Shown: piece after piece, positions 34,067 through 42,282 of the stretch
Layout of the letters: each line of letters opens with the position of its first letter
Numbering within the stretch: position 1 is the first letter of the stretch
Source of the DNA: Parasphingopyxis sp. CP4
Lineage (GTDB): Bacteria > Pseudomonadota > Alphaproteobacteria > Sphingomonadales > Sphingomonadaceae
Assembly: GCF_013378055.1 (NCBI RefSeq)
Contig: NZ_CP051130.1
Location: forward strand, 2,668,001-2,732,000
Length of the DNA: 64,000 bases
Direction of reading: 5' to 3'
The notes under the pieces: generated by a model
The model's input: only the letters and a program-made list of their open reading frames with translations
Databases searched by the model: none
What the model was told of the DNA's origin: nothing
Program-made: the position numbers and the translations under genes

Positions 34067-34990
34067 ATGACCCTCGATCCCAGCTATCTCGAATATCCCA
34101 GCCGCCGGCGCGGCATGGATCATGACCATTATCCCTATAGCCGTTTCGATACGCGCGATCCGATCGTCTGGCCGGATGGAAAAACGGTCGCGATCTGGCC
34201 GGTGATCAGCCTGGAGTGGTTTCCGATTACGCCAGAGGACGATCCGTTTCGCGCGCCCGGCCATATGCAGACCGCCTATCCCGATTATCGCCACTATACG
34301 TCGCGCGAATATGGCAGCCGTGTCGGCCTGTATCGCCTCCTCGATGCATTTGAAGCCATAGGTGCGAAAATCTCGGTCGCCGCCAACAGCGCGATTGCTG
34401 AACGCTATCCGGAAATTATCGAAGCCATTGTTGCCGGGGGTCACGAATTGATTGCCCATTCGACCGATATGAACGGCACCATCGCCAGCGGAATGCCGGC
34501 GGAGGAAGAGCGGACGTTGATCGCGCAATCGGTGGAAACTTTAGAACGCGTCAGCGGCACGCGCCCGCGCGGTTGGCTATCGATTGCCCGGTCGCAAAGC
34601 TTCAATACCGCCAAGCTGCTTGCCGAGGCTGGTCTCGATTATATGTGCGACTGGGTGAATGACGAACTGCCCTATCATTTTGCCACCGATGCCGGTGAGA
34701 TCGTCAATATCCCGCTCAATCATGAGCTTTCCGATCGCCAGATCGTCAATGTGCAGCAGCAATCGGCGGACAGTTATGTCCAGCAGATCCGCGATGCCTA
34801 TGACTGGTTGTCTCGCGAGGCCGCAGACCATGGCGGCCGCATGCTGCCGCTGCATCTGACGCCTTATATTATGGGCCTGCCCTATCGGATGCACGCATTC
34901 GACGCGTTGGCCCGCTGGCTTGCCGAACAGCCGGGCGCCTGGATCACCCGCGGCGATGCAATTCTTGATCAGTGGAAGGAACAGGCGTGA
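34067..34990 (+). CDS. Polysaccharide deacetylase family protein, PuuE-like (2)
   Basis: A 307-residue paralogue of the preceding deacetylase (WPDGKTVAIWPVISLEWFPI, LIAHSTDMNGTIASGMPAEE, RPRGWLSIARSQSFNTAKLL). The metal His pair is again not conserved (HSTDM), so it may act as a metal-independent amidohydrolase rather than a sugar deacetylase. ATG 34067 follows CGAGGAGT. Its stop overlaps the aldehyde dehydrogenase start (GTGA). Two such proteins could form one complex or act on two stereoisomers. Confidence 0.92.
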   Translation: MTLDPSYLEYPSRRRGMDHDHYPYSRFDTRDPIVWPDGKTVAIWPVISLEWFPITPEDDPFRAPGHMQTAYPDYRHYTSREYGSRVGLYRLLDAFEAIGAKISVAANSAIAERYPEIIEAIVAGGHELIAHSTDMNGTIASGMPAEEERTLIAQSVETLERVSGTRPRGWLSIARSQSFNTAKLLAEAGLDYMCDWVNDELPYHFATDAGEIVNIPLNHELSDRQIVNVQQQSADSYVQQIRDAYDWLSREAADHGGRMLPLHLTPYIMGLPYRMHAFDALARWLAEQPGAWITRGDAILDQWKEQA

Positions 34991-36408
34991 AGGTCCGTAA
35001 TCCGCGAACTGGCGAATATGACTATGAAATTTCGCCGCTGGGCCCCGATGCCGTCGCCGCACGGGCACAGGCGTTGCGCGCGGCGCAACCGGCCTGGGCG
35101 GCGCTGACGCCTGAAGAGCGTGGGGTTATTTTGTGCCGTTGGGCCGACGCCGTCGAAGCGCATCGCCAACCACTGTTTGAAGCCTTGCGGGCCGATACAG
35201 GCCGGTCGATGATCGCAGCGGTTGAAGTGGATGGCTTGCCCCGGTCCTTGCGCCGTTGGGCCGAGATCGCACCACATCTGATCGCCCAGCACAGCCTGGT
35301 TGACGTGCCAAGCGCCAATCCGACCGTAACCAACTCTACCCGGCTCGTTCCCTTTCCATTGTTCGGCGCCATCGCGCCCTGGAATTTTCCGATCGTGCTG
35401 TCGACAATTGATGCGATTCCCGCGCTTGCTGCCGGCTGTGCGGCGCTTGTTAAACCGTCTGAGGTGACGCCGCGCTTCATCGAACCGCTTCGCGAGACGA
35501 TTGGCCAAGTACCGGAGCTTGTGGCGGTATTAGCCTTTATCGAAGGCGATGCGGAGACCGGCAAGGCGTTGATCGCCAATGTCGATTATGTCTGCTTCAC
35601 CGGTTCGGTGGCCACGGGCCGCAAGGTTGCGGAAGCCGCAGCCCAAGCCTTCATCCCGGCCAATCTTGAGCTTGGCGGCAAGGATCCGATGCTGATCCTG
35701 GCGAGCGCCGATCCGGAACGCGCGGCGAAGACGGCCCTGCGATCAAGCGTGGTGGCCACTGGCCAGGCCTGTCAGTCGATTGAGCGTATCTATGTCGCCC
35801 GTGAAATCTACGAACCGTTTCTCGAGGCCCTGGTTCGCGAAGCTGAAACGGTTGAACTCAACTATCCCGATATCGAGTCTGGCCAGATCGGCCCGTTCAT
35901 CTTCCCGCCTCAGGCAGACAAGGTAGCGCAGCATATAAATGCGGCGCGCGATGCGGGCGCGCGCGTCCTGACTGGCGGGGAAATCGAAACGCGTGGCGGC
36001 GGGAAATATCTGCGCCCGACGATCATTGCCGATGCGACAGACGATATGGCGGTCGTGCGCGAAGAAACCTTCGGACCGGTGCTGCCGGTCATGGCCTTTG
36101 ATTCGGTCGAAGATGCAATCGCGGCGGCAAATCACAGCGAATATGGCCTGTCGGCTGCGGTGCTTGCCGGCAGCGCAGCAGAAGCAGAGGCCGTGGGTGT
36201 CCAGCTCGAAGCCGGGGCGATTTCGATCAATGATGGATCAATGACCTCAATGGTCTGGGACGCAGAAAATACGAGCTTCAAACTGTCCGGCATGGGTCCG
36301 TCCCGCATGGGCGAGAGCGGCTTGCTCCGCTTTTTCCGCAAACAGGCGCTGATCCGCCAGAATGCAGACCCCGCCACGATTGCCGATTTTTCCGAGGGAG
36401 GAATATGA
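34987..36408 (+). CDS. Aldehyde dehydrogenase (NAD(P)-dependent)
   Basis: This 473-residue enzyme has the ALDH motifs APWNFPIVLSTIDAIPALAA, the general-base ELGGKDP, the catalytic Cys in GQACQSIERIYV, and EETFGPVLPVMAF. It starts with GTG at 34987, overlapping the deacetylase stop, with GGAAGGA upstream; an ATG five codons earlier is less likely. It oxidises an aldehyde intermediate to the acid. The substrate could be an aldehyde from the amine oxidase or from ring opening, but this is inference. Confidence 0.95.
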   Translation: MKVRNPRTGEYDYEISPLGPDAVAARAQALRAAQPAWAALTPEERGVILCRWADAVEAHRQPLFEALRADTGRSMIAAVEVDGLPRSLRRWAEIAPHLIAQHSLVDVPSANPTVTNSTRLVPFPLFGAIAPWNFPIVLSTIDAIPALAAGCAALVKPSEVTPRFIEPLRETIGQVPELVAVLAFIEGDAETGKALIANVDYVCFTGSVATGRKVAEAAAQAFIPANLELGGKDPMLILASADPERAAKTALRSSVVATGQACQSIERIYVAREIYEPFLEALVREAETVELNYPDIESGQIGPFIFPPQADKVAQHINAARDAGARVLTGGEIETRGGGKYLRPTIIADATDDMAVVREETFGPVLPVMAFDSVEDAIAAANHSEYGLSAAVLAGSAAEAEAVGVQLEAGAISINDGSMTSMVWDAENTSFKLSGMGPSRMGESGLLRFFRKQALIRQNADPATIADFSEGGI

Positions 36409-37037
36409 TGCGTGTATTGCCAAAATTGAGCCTGGCCATGGCGGCCTGCGGCCTGGCCTTTGCCGGGCCCGCGATCGCCCAACAGGCATCGCCCGGTGTT
36501 GAAGCACCGGAAGAAGCCCGGCCGACGGATTTTCGGCGGGTCAGCCTGATCGTTCGCGATATCGAGACCTCACTCGCGCTCTATCGCGACGTGTTTGGTT
36601 TCCAGATCAACTACGATACCGAAGTGAATATGTCGGGTGTTGCTCTCCCCGCGGGTGAGCCGGGCGCACGGGCGCGACTGGTGTTGGCGAGCGCCAACGA
36701 TCCGTGGATCGGCTGGGTTGGCTTCCTGCAATGGCTCGATCCGGCGCTGCCCGATCCCGGGCCTTATCCCACCCGGCTTGCTATCGGCGATCATGTAATG
36801 GTGATGAATACCGATGATGCCATCGCGCGTTGCGCGGCGGCGCTTGAGGTGCCCGGCGTTTCGATGACTGCGCCTGCCCGGCTGCAGGAATATCCCGGTC
36901 GCAATGGTGCGCCGCCCATCCGCGTGATCGGTTGCAACATCTTCGATCCGGACGGCAATGCAATCGAGATCAACCAGCTGCTGCGCGAGGGCGATGAAGT
37001 CCCTGCCAGTCTTGAACAGGGTGAAACGGTCGATTGA
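36405..37037 (+). CDS. Secreted VOC (glyoxalase/dioxygenase superfamily) protein
   Basis: This 210-residue protein has a signal peptide (LSLAMAACGLAFAGPAIAQQ) followed by a vicinal-oxygen-chelate domain (VSLIVRDIETSLALYRDVFGF, CNIFDPDGNAIEINQL). VOC proteins are metal-dependent lyases, isomerases or dioxygenases, or ligand binders, and secreted members are uncommon. It overlaps the aldehyde dehydrogenase stop and is followed directly by another exported protein, so part of this pathway is probably periplasmic. Confidence 0.9.
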   Translation: MMRVLPKLSLAMAACGLAFAGPAIAQQASPGVEAPEEARPTDFRRVSLIVRDIETSLALYRDVFGFQINYDTEVNMSGVALPAGEPGARARLVLASANDPWIGWVGFLQWLDPALPDPGPYPTRLAIGDHVMVMNTDDAIARCAAALEVPGVSMTAPARLQEYPGRNGAPPIRVIGCNIFDPDGNAIEINQLLREGDEVPASLEQGETVD

Positions 37038-38266
37038 TGGGTTTCTCCGCCGTCCTTCTGGCCGGGATGCTCCAGGCTGCTAGCCCGGTTTGCGACACGC
37101 CGGTCTATATGGTGGTGGCGGGGCCGACCCATGATCGCGAACGGATGATGGCCTATGGTCAGGCGATTGCAGAATCGCAGATATATGAGCGGCTTGGCGG
37201 CTATTATATCAACTCACCGCGCGCGGTTGCGACTTTTGAGGGTGAAGCGCCGGTGGGCTATGCGACACTGATTGTCCGCTTTCCCTGCCTCGCCAATGCC
37301 GAGGCGTTCTGGAACAGCGATGTCTATCAAAATGATATTCTCCCGCTGCGCCAGAATCCGAGCGCCGGGGATTATTTCGTCACTGTTTATCCTGAAATCC
37401 CGATCCGGTCGGACATGGTCGGCAAGGTGGGTGAGGCAGACTATCTGGTACGGTTCGAAGGCGCGGATGTTCCCGAGCGCGTGACCTATAATGACCCGCC
37501 TGGCGTTGTTCTGGGCGGCGATGCGGAAACGGCGGAACGCGGTGATCCTGGCAGCGGCTGGCCCGATGCGGCTTTGCTCCGCCGCGATGCGGAGACCGGC
37601 GAGGCCTGGCGGATCAGCACCGGTGATGCGCGAACGGTCTCGATCGGTGCAGCGCCCGCGCTCACGGAATTCTATGTCATTCGCGGCGGGACGAATTTCA
37701 GCGGCGATCGGATCGCGACCGGCGATTATGCGCGGATCGGGGCGGGCCATGTGCTGGGTGATGTGGAGATCGACGCGGGGACGCGGCTTTTGATGTTTCG
37801 CTTTCCCGAAGGCGCGGATGCGAGCCCGCAGCCAGAGCCCTTGATCGTGCGTGCCGTCGATACCGAATGGACGACCGGGACCGTAGCGCTCGAGGCGGGC
37901 GCCGAAGCACCGTTGATGATCCGGCGCCTGTTCACTGATCCTGAAACCGGCGCGCGCACCCATCTGGTGCGGCTTGCTGCTGGGGTGTCGGTGCCCTGGG
38001 AAATCCATACGACGGCCGAGGAGGGCTATCTGCTCAATGGCGATTATCGGCTTGCCGAATGCCTGCCGAGCGGCCGCCGCGATTTCGCCTATCAGCCTGG
38101 CGGTTATTTCTATCGACCCGCTGGCATCTTGCACAGCGGGCCGGACTCGACGACAACCACCGGCGCAACCTGGCTGATCCGGACCCCGCGGACCCTGGAC
38201 GCATTATTCTACCCGGCCTGCCCAAGCGTAGCGGCTGCGCCGGACGCTCATGAGGAGGACAATTGA
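37037..38266 (+). CDS. Secreted DUF1330-cupin fusion protein
   Basis: This 409-residue protein starts at ATG 37037 (TGATG overlap with the VOC gene). After a short signal peptide (FSAVLLAGMLQAAS) comes a DUF1330-like alpha+beta barrel at about residues 20-115 (YMVVAGPTHDRERMMAYGQAI, AVATFEGEAPVGYATLIVRFP). A long cupin part (residues ~170-400) follows, with two half-barrels (FYVIRGGTNFSGDRIATGDY, and VPWEIHTTAEEGYLLNGDYRLAE with the H...E and later H metal ligands). I know no standard enzyme with this combination. It may isomerise or cleave a pathway intermediate in the periplasm. Confidence 0.85.
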   Translation: MGFSAVLLAGMLQAASPVCDTPVYMVVAGPTHDRERMMAYGQAIAESQIYERLGGYYINSPRAVATFEGEAPVGYATLIVRFPCLANAEAFWNSDVYQNDILPLRQNPSAGDYFVTVYPEIPIRSDMVGKVGEADYLVRFEGADVPERVTYNDPPGVVLGGDAETAERGDPGSGWPDAALLRRDAETGEAWRISTGDARTVSIGAAPALTEFYVIRGGTNFSGDRIATGDYARIGAGHVLGDVEIDAGTRLLMFRFPEGADASPQPEPLIVRAVDTEWTTGTVALEAGAEAPLMIRRLFTDPETGARTHLVRLAAGVSVPWEIHTTAEEGYLLNGDYRLAECLPSGRRDFAYQPGGYFYRPAGILHSGPDSTTTTGATWLIRTPRTLDALFYPACPSVAAAPDAHEEDN

Positions 38267-39453
38267 TGACCCCGACCCTGCAACATCCGATGAAACCGGA
38301 TCTGACTGTCGAGGAAGCCGCGCGCGGCCGGTTCGTTTCCGGTATTCGCAGCCTCATCCTCAATGATCTCGCCGCCGATATGCGCGCCGGCTATGACAAA
38401 CGTGCCGAGCCGGCTTTCCGCCGCGAACATGGCCGCTCACCCGAGACCAGCCGGGAAGCGCATCTCGCGCTGCGCGGCGATCCGGCGTTCAACATATACA
38501 GCGCGATGCGGGTCCAGGCGCAGAAAATGGTCTGGGCCAGCGTTGCCGATATCGTCGATCGCGATCTCGACCGGATGGAAGCAGAAGCCGCCAAGGTTGC
38601 CGATGCGCCGGGTTCGCTGTCGCTCAATGCAGAGCTTGATGTGCCGCGCAATGTCGATGCGATCGACGTCCATCTGATGCCGGGATCCTATACGCGTGGT
38701 GCCGATTCGCTTGAGGCTGGTGCGGTCTATGACCAGGGGCTGGCGGTCTTTTCGATGGGACTGATGGGCGCCAATCTCGACGATATCGGGCTGTCCATGG
38801 CGCGCTATGTCCAGGGCAAATATCCGGATTTCAAACCCGAGCGGATCCTCGATACGGGCTGCACGATTGGTCATAATACCCTGCCCTGGAAACAGGCCTA
38901 TCCCGATGCCCGGCTCGATGCGATCGACGCGGCGCCCGGTGGCCTGCGCTATGCCTCGGCGCGCGCAAAGATGCAGGGTCAGGACGTGCATTTCGCCCAG
39001 ATGTCCGCCGATGCGCTCGATTATCCGGACGAGAGCTTCGATCTCGTCTGGTCATCCATGTTCCTGCATGAGCTGTCTAAGAAGACCCGCGCGGAGGCCT
39101 TTGCAGAAGCCTATCGCGTGCTGCGTCCCGGTGGATTGCTGCTGCATATGGAGCTGCCGCCGAACGACCAGATGGATGCGTTTGATGGCTTCTATCTCGA
39201 TTGGGACAGCTATTATAACTCCGAGCCATTCTACAAAGGCTATCGCGACGAGAGTCCGCCGGAGCTATGCGAACGCGCGGGCTTTGCCGCCGATGACTAT
39301 ATCCAGTTCGTTGTGCCGAGCATCGGTATCTATGGCGAACAGGCCGTCGCCGAAACGATCGCCGCCGAAGAGGGCGAAGCGGTGGGCCAGGAAACCACTG
39401 GCCGACTGGCCGAGGGCGTGATGTGGTTTGGCTTTGGAGCCTGGAAACGATGA
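38266..39453 (+). CDS. Class I SAM-dependent methyltransferase (1) with N-terminal extension
   Basis: This ~395-residue protein has an alpha-helical N-terminal region of about 190 residues and a methyltransferase domain beyond it (PERILDTGCTIGHNTLPW is motif I, LDAIDAAP motif II, ESFDLVWSSMFLHEL and LRPGGLLLHMELPP). ATG 38266 has GAGGAGG upstream. It is clearly paralogous to the protein at 44893-46116, both sharing PGSY and TIGHN segments. Each is followed by a small partner gene through an ATGA overlap. The substrate is unknown. Confidence 0.92.
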   Translation: MTPTLQHPMKPDLTVEEAARGRFVSGIRSLILNDLAADMRAGYDKRAEPAFRREHGRSPETSREAHLALRGDPAFNIYSAMRVQAQKMVWASVADIVDRDLDRMEAEAAKVADAPGSLSLNAELDVPRNVDAIDVHLMPGSYTRGADSLEAGAVYDQGLAVFSMGLMGANLDDIGLSMARYVQGKYPDFKPERILDTGCTIGHNTLPWKQAYPDARLDAIDAAPGGLRYASARAKMQGQDVHFAQMSADALDYPDESFDLVWSSMFLHELSKKTRAEAFAEAYRVLRPGGLLLHMELPPNDQMDAFDGFYLDWDSYYNSEPFYKGYRDESPPELCERAGFAADDYIQFVVPSIGIYGEQAVAETIAAEEGEAVGQETTGRLAEGVMWFGFGAWKR

Positions 39454-39728
39454 GCGACACGCAGCCGGAGGATCCAAAGACACCGCCAATCAAACCGGAA
39501 GACGCGCCGGACAGCATTTACGGACCGGACGGCAAGCCGCGATTCTTTACCGAACCCGGCATGGATCGCTTTGTCGCTGTTGTCATGAACCTTGCCCAGG
39601 AGATGTGGGTGCAGGAAGAGCGGCTGATGGCGCTCGAGGGCACGGACGTTGATCCCGATGCGCGCGAAGCGAAACTCAAATCCTTTATCGATCGGGTTTT
39701 CGCGCCGATCCGCGAACCGGACCAATAA
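39450..39728 (+). CDS. Small partner protein of methyltransferase (1)
   Basis: This 92-residue protein has a disordered Pro/Asp-rich N-terminus and then a helical segment (MDRFVAVVMNLAQEMWVQEE, RLMALEG, SFIDRVFAPIREPDQ). Its start ATG overlaps the methyltransferase stop. It shares the helix pattern and the C-terminal I-x-R-V/Y...R-x-P-x-Q ending with the product at 44537-44896, which is coupled in the same way to the paralogous methyltransferase. It is probably a subunit or chaperone of that enzyme. No known family is recognised. Confidence 0.8.
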   Translation: MSDTQPEDPKTPPIKPEDAPDSIYGPDGKPRFFTEPGMDRFVAVVMNLAQEMWVQEERLMALEGTDVDPDAREAKLKSFIDRVFAPIREPDQ

Positions 39729-39767
39729 AAGTACCGACCGGATTTTCGGACGACCCTTGACTCTAAG

Positions 39768-39785
39768 CTACCTATCACTAGGTAG
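39768..39785. promoter_or_regulatory. Probable TetR self-operator
   Basis: CTACCTATCACTAGGTAG has 7-bp perfect arms with a 4-base spacer and ends five bases before the TetR start codon. This is a classical place for an autoregulatory TetR-family operator. It differs from the TTTGTCCGGACAAA palindrome. Confidence 0.7.
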
Positions 39786-39790
39786 GGAGC

Positions 39791-40351
39791 ATGGATACGC
39801 GCACTTCTCTTCTCGATGCGGCTGAACAGGTGGGCCGGGCCCGCGGGTTTGACGGGTTCAGCTATGCAGATCTCGCCAAGGCGGTCGGCATACGCAAGGC
39901 CAGCATCCATCATCATTTCCCGACCAAGGGCGATCTCGCACTCGCGCTCATCCAGCGCTACCGGGCCGATTTCTTTGAGCGGCTTGCCCATATCGGCACG
40001 CGCTATGATCGCGCTGGCGATCGCTTGAGGGCCTATGTGCAACTTTATCGCGACGCCCTGTCGCAGGGCGACAAAACCTGTCTCTGCGTTGCATTTGGCG
40101 TGGCGCCGGACAGTATCCCGGCCCCGGTTGGCCTGGAAATCCGTCAATTCCATGCCGAGAGCCTGGCCTGGCTCGAAACGCTGTTCGCGCTCGGCCGCGA
40201 CGATGTTTCAATCGAATCCATTGGCGATCCGGTCCGTGAAGCGGCCGCCTGCCTTGCCCAGATGGAAGGCGGACAGCTGGTCGCCCGGGCCGCCAAAGAC
40301 GTCACTTTGTTCGACGATGCGTTAAGCCTTTTATTGGCGCGGATCAGATGA
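39791..40351 (+). CDS. TetR/AcrR family transcriptional regulator
   Basis: This 186-residue regulator has the N-terminal helix-turn-helix at residues ~3-50 (RTSLLDAAEQVGRARGFDGF, SYADLAKAVGIRKASIHHHFPTK) and a helical ligand domain with CLCVAFGVAPDSIP. It is of the short-chain YcdC/AcrR type. The inverted repeat at 39768 directly before the start suggests self-repression. It is followed by the cupin gene, its likely second target. The inducer is unknown. Confidence 0.93.
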   Translation: MDTRTSLLDAAEQVGRARGFDGFSYADLAKAVGIRKASIHHHFPTKGDLALALIQRYRADFFERLAHIGTRYDRAGDRLRAYVQLYRDALSQGDKTCLCVAFGVAPDSIPAPVGLEIRQFHAESLAWLETLFALGRDDVSIESIGDPVREAAACLAQMEGGQLVARAAKDVTLFDDALSLLLARIR

Positions 40352-40386
40352 TTGCGCCTGAAATTCCATCATTTGTTAACCATGCC

Positions 40387-40430
40387 TGCCAACTAGTAGG
40401 GTGGCAACGATAATATCTGCTATCAGCAGA
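40387..40430. promoter_or_regulatory. Two inverted repeats upstream of the cupin gene
   Basis: TGCCA (40387-40391) pairs with TGGCA (40402-40406), and TCTGCT ATC AGCAGA at 40416-40430 is a 6-3-6 inverted repeat. They sit 16-59 bases before the cupin start and may be regulator sites or a leader hairpin. Neither resembles the TetR operator or the regulon palindrome. Confidence 0.35.
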
Positions 40431-40445
40431 ACTGGAAGGACTGTC

Positions 40446-41108
40446 ATGCGAATCAATGCCGATTTCACCGAACGCGCGGTCGTCAGGCCCGGTGATATAG
40501 ACTGGGTGGCTTCGCCCATGCCCGGTGTCGAGCGCCAGATGCTCGATCGGATCGGCGAAGAGGTGGCGCGGGCGACATCGCTCGTCCGCTATGCGCCGCA
40601 ATCCTATTTCTCGGAGCATGAACATGGCGGCGGCGAAGAATTCTTCGTCATCGATGGTGTCTTCTCCGATGAGACGGGCGACTATCCGGCGGGAACCTAT
40701 GTTCGCAATCCGATCGGCTCGCGCCATACGCCGCACAGCGATGATGGCTGCACAATCTTCGTGAAGCTCCATCAATTCGCAGCCAAGGACAGCGCTCAAT
40801 TTTCCATCGATACTCGCACCGCGCAATTCCTGTCCGGCCCCGCCAAGGGGCTCACCGTCTTGCCGCTCCATGAGTTCGGCACCGAGTCGGTGGCGCTGGT
40901 CCGTTGGGAACCCGGTACGCGATTTTCTGGCCATCGCCATTGGGGCGGCGAGGAGATTCTCGTGCTCGAAGGCGTGTTCCAGGATGAGCATGGCGACTAT
41001 CCAGCTGGGACCTGGCTGCGCAATCCGCACCTGTCGGAACATCACCCCTTCTCAGACGAAGGCTGTCTCATCTATGTGAAGACCGGCCATCTACCAGAGC
41101 CGGAATAG
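40446..41108 (+). CDS. Double ChrR-like cupin protein
   Basis: This 220-residue protein is made of two ChrR-type cupin domains: residues ~45-115 (HEHGGGEEFFVIDGVFSDE, YPAGTYVRNPIGSRHTP) and ~140-215 (HRHWGGEEILVLEGVFQDEH, YPAGTWLRNPHLSEHHP). In ChrR this domain binds zinc and senses singlet oxygen or organic peroxides, but here the sigma-binding domain is absent. ATG 40446 follows GGAAGGA. It is probably co-regulated with the TetR gene. It could be a detoxifying dioxygenase or peroxide sensor. Confidence 0.9.
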   Translation: MRINADFTERAVVRPGDIDWVASPMPGVERQMLDRIGEEVARATSLVRYAPQSYFSEHEHGGGEEFFVIDGVFSDETGDYPAGTYVRNPIGSRHTPHSDDGCTIFVKLHQFAAKDSAQFSIDTRTAQFLSGPAKGLTVLPLHEFGTESVALVRWEPGTRFSGHRHWGGEEILVLEGVFQDEHGDYPAGTWLRNPHLSEHHPFSDEGCLIYVKTGHLPEPE

Positions 41109-41113
41109 GCCCG

Positions 41114-42268
41114 TCACATTTCCGCGGTCACCGGATTATAATCCATCATCTCGCGATTGTTCACCGGCGCGCCGGCGGGCTTGAACGTGTCGGGATCAAT
41201 CGCCTGGGTCATTTGGCCCTGGCGGATCGACATGTCGTGGAGCAGCTCGGTACGTGGCTTGCGGACGGCCTCATAGCGCGCCAGCGCATCGGGTATTTCG
41301 TCTTCCAATTCAAAGGCTTTGGCGAGCGCATAGCCGTCTTCGATGGCCATCGCCGCGCCCATGCCGAGAAAGGGCAACATGGCGTGCGCGGCATCACCCA
41401 TCAATGTGACACGGCCCTGCGCCCATTGCGATAAGGGTGCCCGATCATACAGGCCCCATTTGATGATTGATGTCGCCTGGTCGATCAGCCCCATGACATC
41501 CGGGTGCCAGTCGGCAAAGCTTGCGCGCACTTCATCCTGTGTCGCCGCGATCGACCAGCCTTCTTCAATCCGCTCTGTAGTTTCGGCAAGGCCGGCACAG
41601 TTCACCACCTCGCCTCCCGACATGGTGTAGCGATTGAAAGTGCGTTTGGGTCCGATGAAGATCGCGCTGCGACCCAGCTCCATATAGGGCGCCGCCTGGG
41701 CCATTGGCACGAGGAAGCGATAGGCGACGTGATCGGTGAAACGCGGTTCGTCGCCCGGCCATAATTGTTCGCGCACGGCAGAGCGGACGCCATCGCAACC
41801 CACCAGCACATCGCCCTCGGCCGTATCGCCATTGGCAAAATAGGCGGTGACCGAATTGTCATCTTGCTCACAGCGCGTCAGCCTATGATCGGTTACAATT
41901 TCTGCACCCAGGGCTTCGGCTTTGGCGATCAATATGTCCTGGAGGTCGGCGCGATAGATGTGGCGGACGATATTGGCGACCCCGTCGTCAGGCTTCCCAT
42001 CGCCATGGTCATGTGCGCCCATCAGCACCCGGGCGGTCCGATAATGGAGGAAAGGCAGGGTGCCGGCAGGGCAGGCGCGTCCTGCCACTTTCTCCTGAAT
42101 GTCGAGCGCGCGAAACACATGTTGCGCGCCAAGGCCCAAGGTCAGGCCGGCGCCGGTTTGTTCGATTTTCGAGGCTGCCTCATGCACTTCGACCCCGAAA
42201 CCGCGCTGACACAGGGCTATCGCCGCTGTCAGTCCGCCCAGTCCGGCACCGATGATGAGGATTTTCAA
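41114..42268 (-). CDS. FAD-dependent aromatic monooxygenase (salicylate/6-hydroxynicotinate hydroxylase type)
   Basis: This ~384-residue group A flavoprotein hydroxylase has KILIIGAGLGGLTAAIAL (FAD), the DG motif GCDGVRSAVREQLW, and the GD motif LMGDAAHAMLPFLGMGAAMAIEDG. The most likely start is TTG 42268 with AGGTG upstream, which leaves 14 bases after the previous gene; the open frame to 42379 would overlap that gene by 97 bases. Enzymes of this group hydroxylate phenolic or pyridine acids with NAD(P)H and O2, sometimes with decarboxylation. It is controlled from site E through the gene at 42283. Confidence 0.93.
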   Translation of the reverse strand: MKILIIGAGLGGLTAAIALCQRGFGVEVHEAASKIEQTGAGLTLGLGAQHVFRALDIQEKVAGRACPAGTLPFLHYRTARVLMGAHDHGDGKPDDGVANIVRHIYRADLQDILIAKAEALGAEIVTDHRLTRCEQDDNSVTAYFANGDTAEGDVLVGCDGVRSAVREQLWPGDEPRFTDHVAYRFLVPMAQAAPYMELGRSAIFIGPKRTFNRYTMSGGEVVNCAGLAETTERIEEGWSIAATQDEVRASFADWHPDVMGLIDQATSIIKWGLYDRAPLSQWAQGRVTLMGDAAHAMLPFLGMGAAMAIEDGYALAKAFELEDEIPDALARYEAVRKPRTELLHDMSIRQGQMTQAIDPDTFKPAGAPVNNREMMDYNPVTAEM

Positions 42269-42282
42269 ATGCGCACCTGCGG

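Noticed and set aside
41114-42268. Assigning the flavin hydroxylase as NicC and the cluster as nicotinate degradation
   Set aside because: An isochorismatase-type amidase, an alpha/beta hydrolase and a flavin hydroxylase recall NicF, NicD and NicC, but no 2,5-dihydroxypyridine dioxygenase or nicotinate dehydrogenase gene is present and the other enzymes do not fit.
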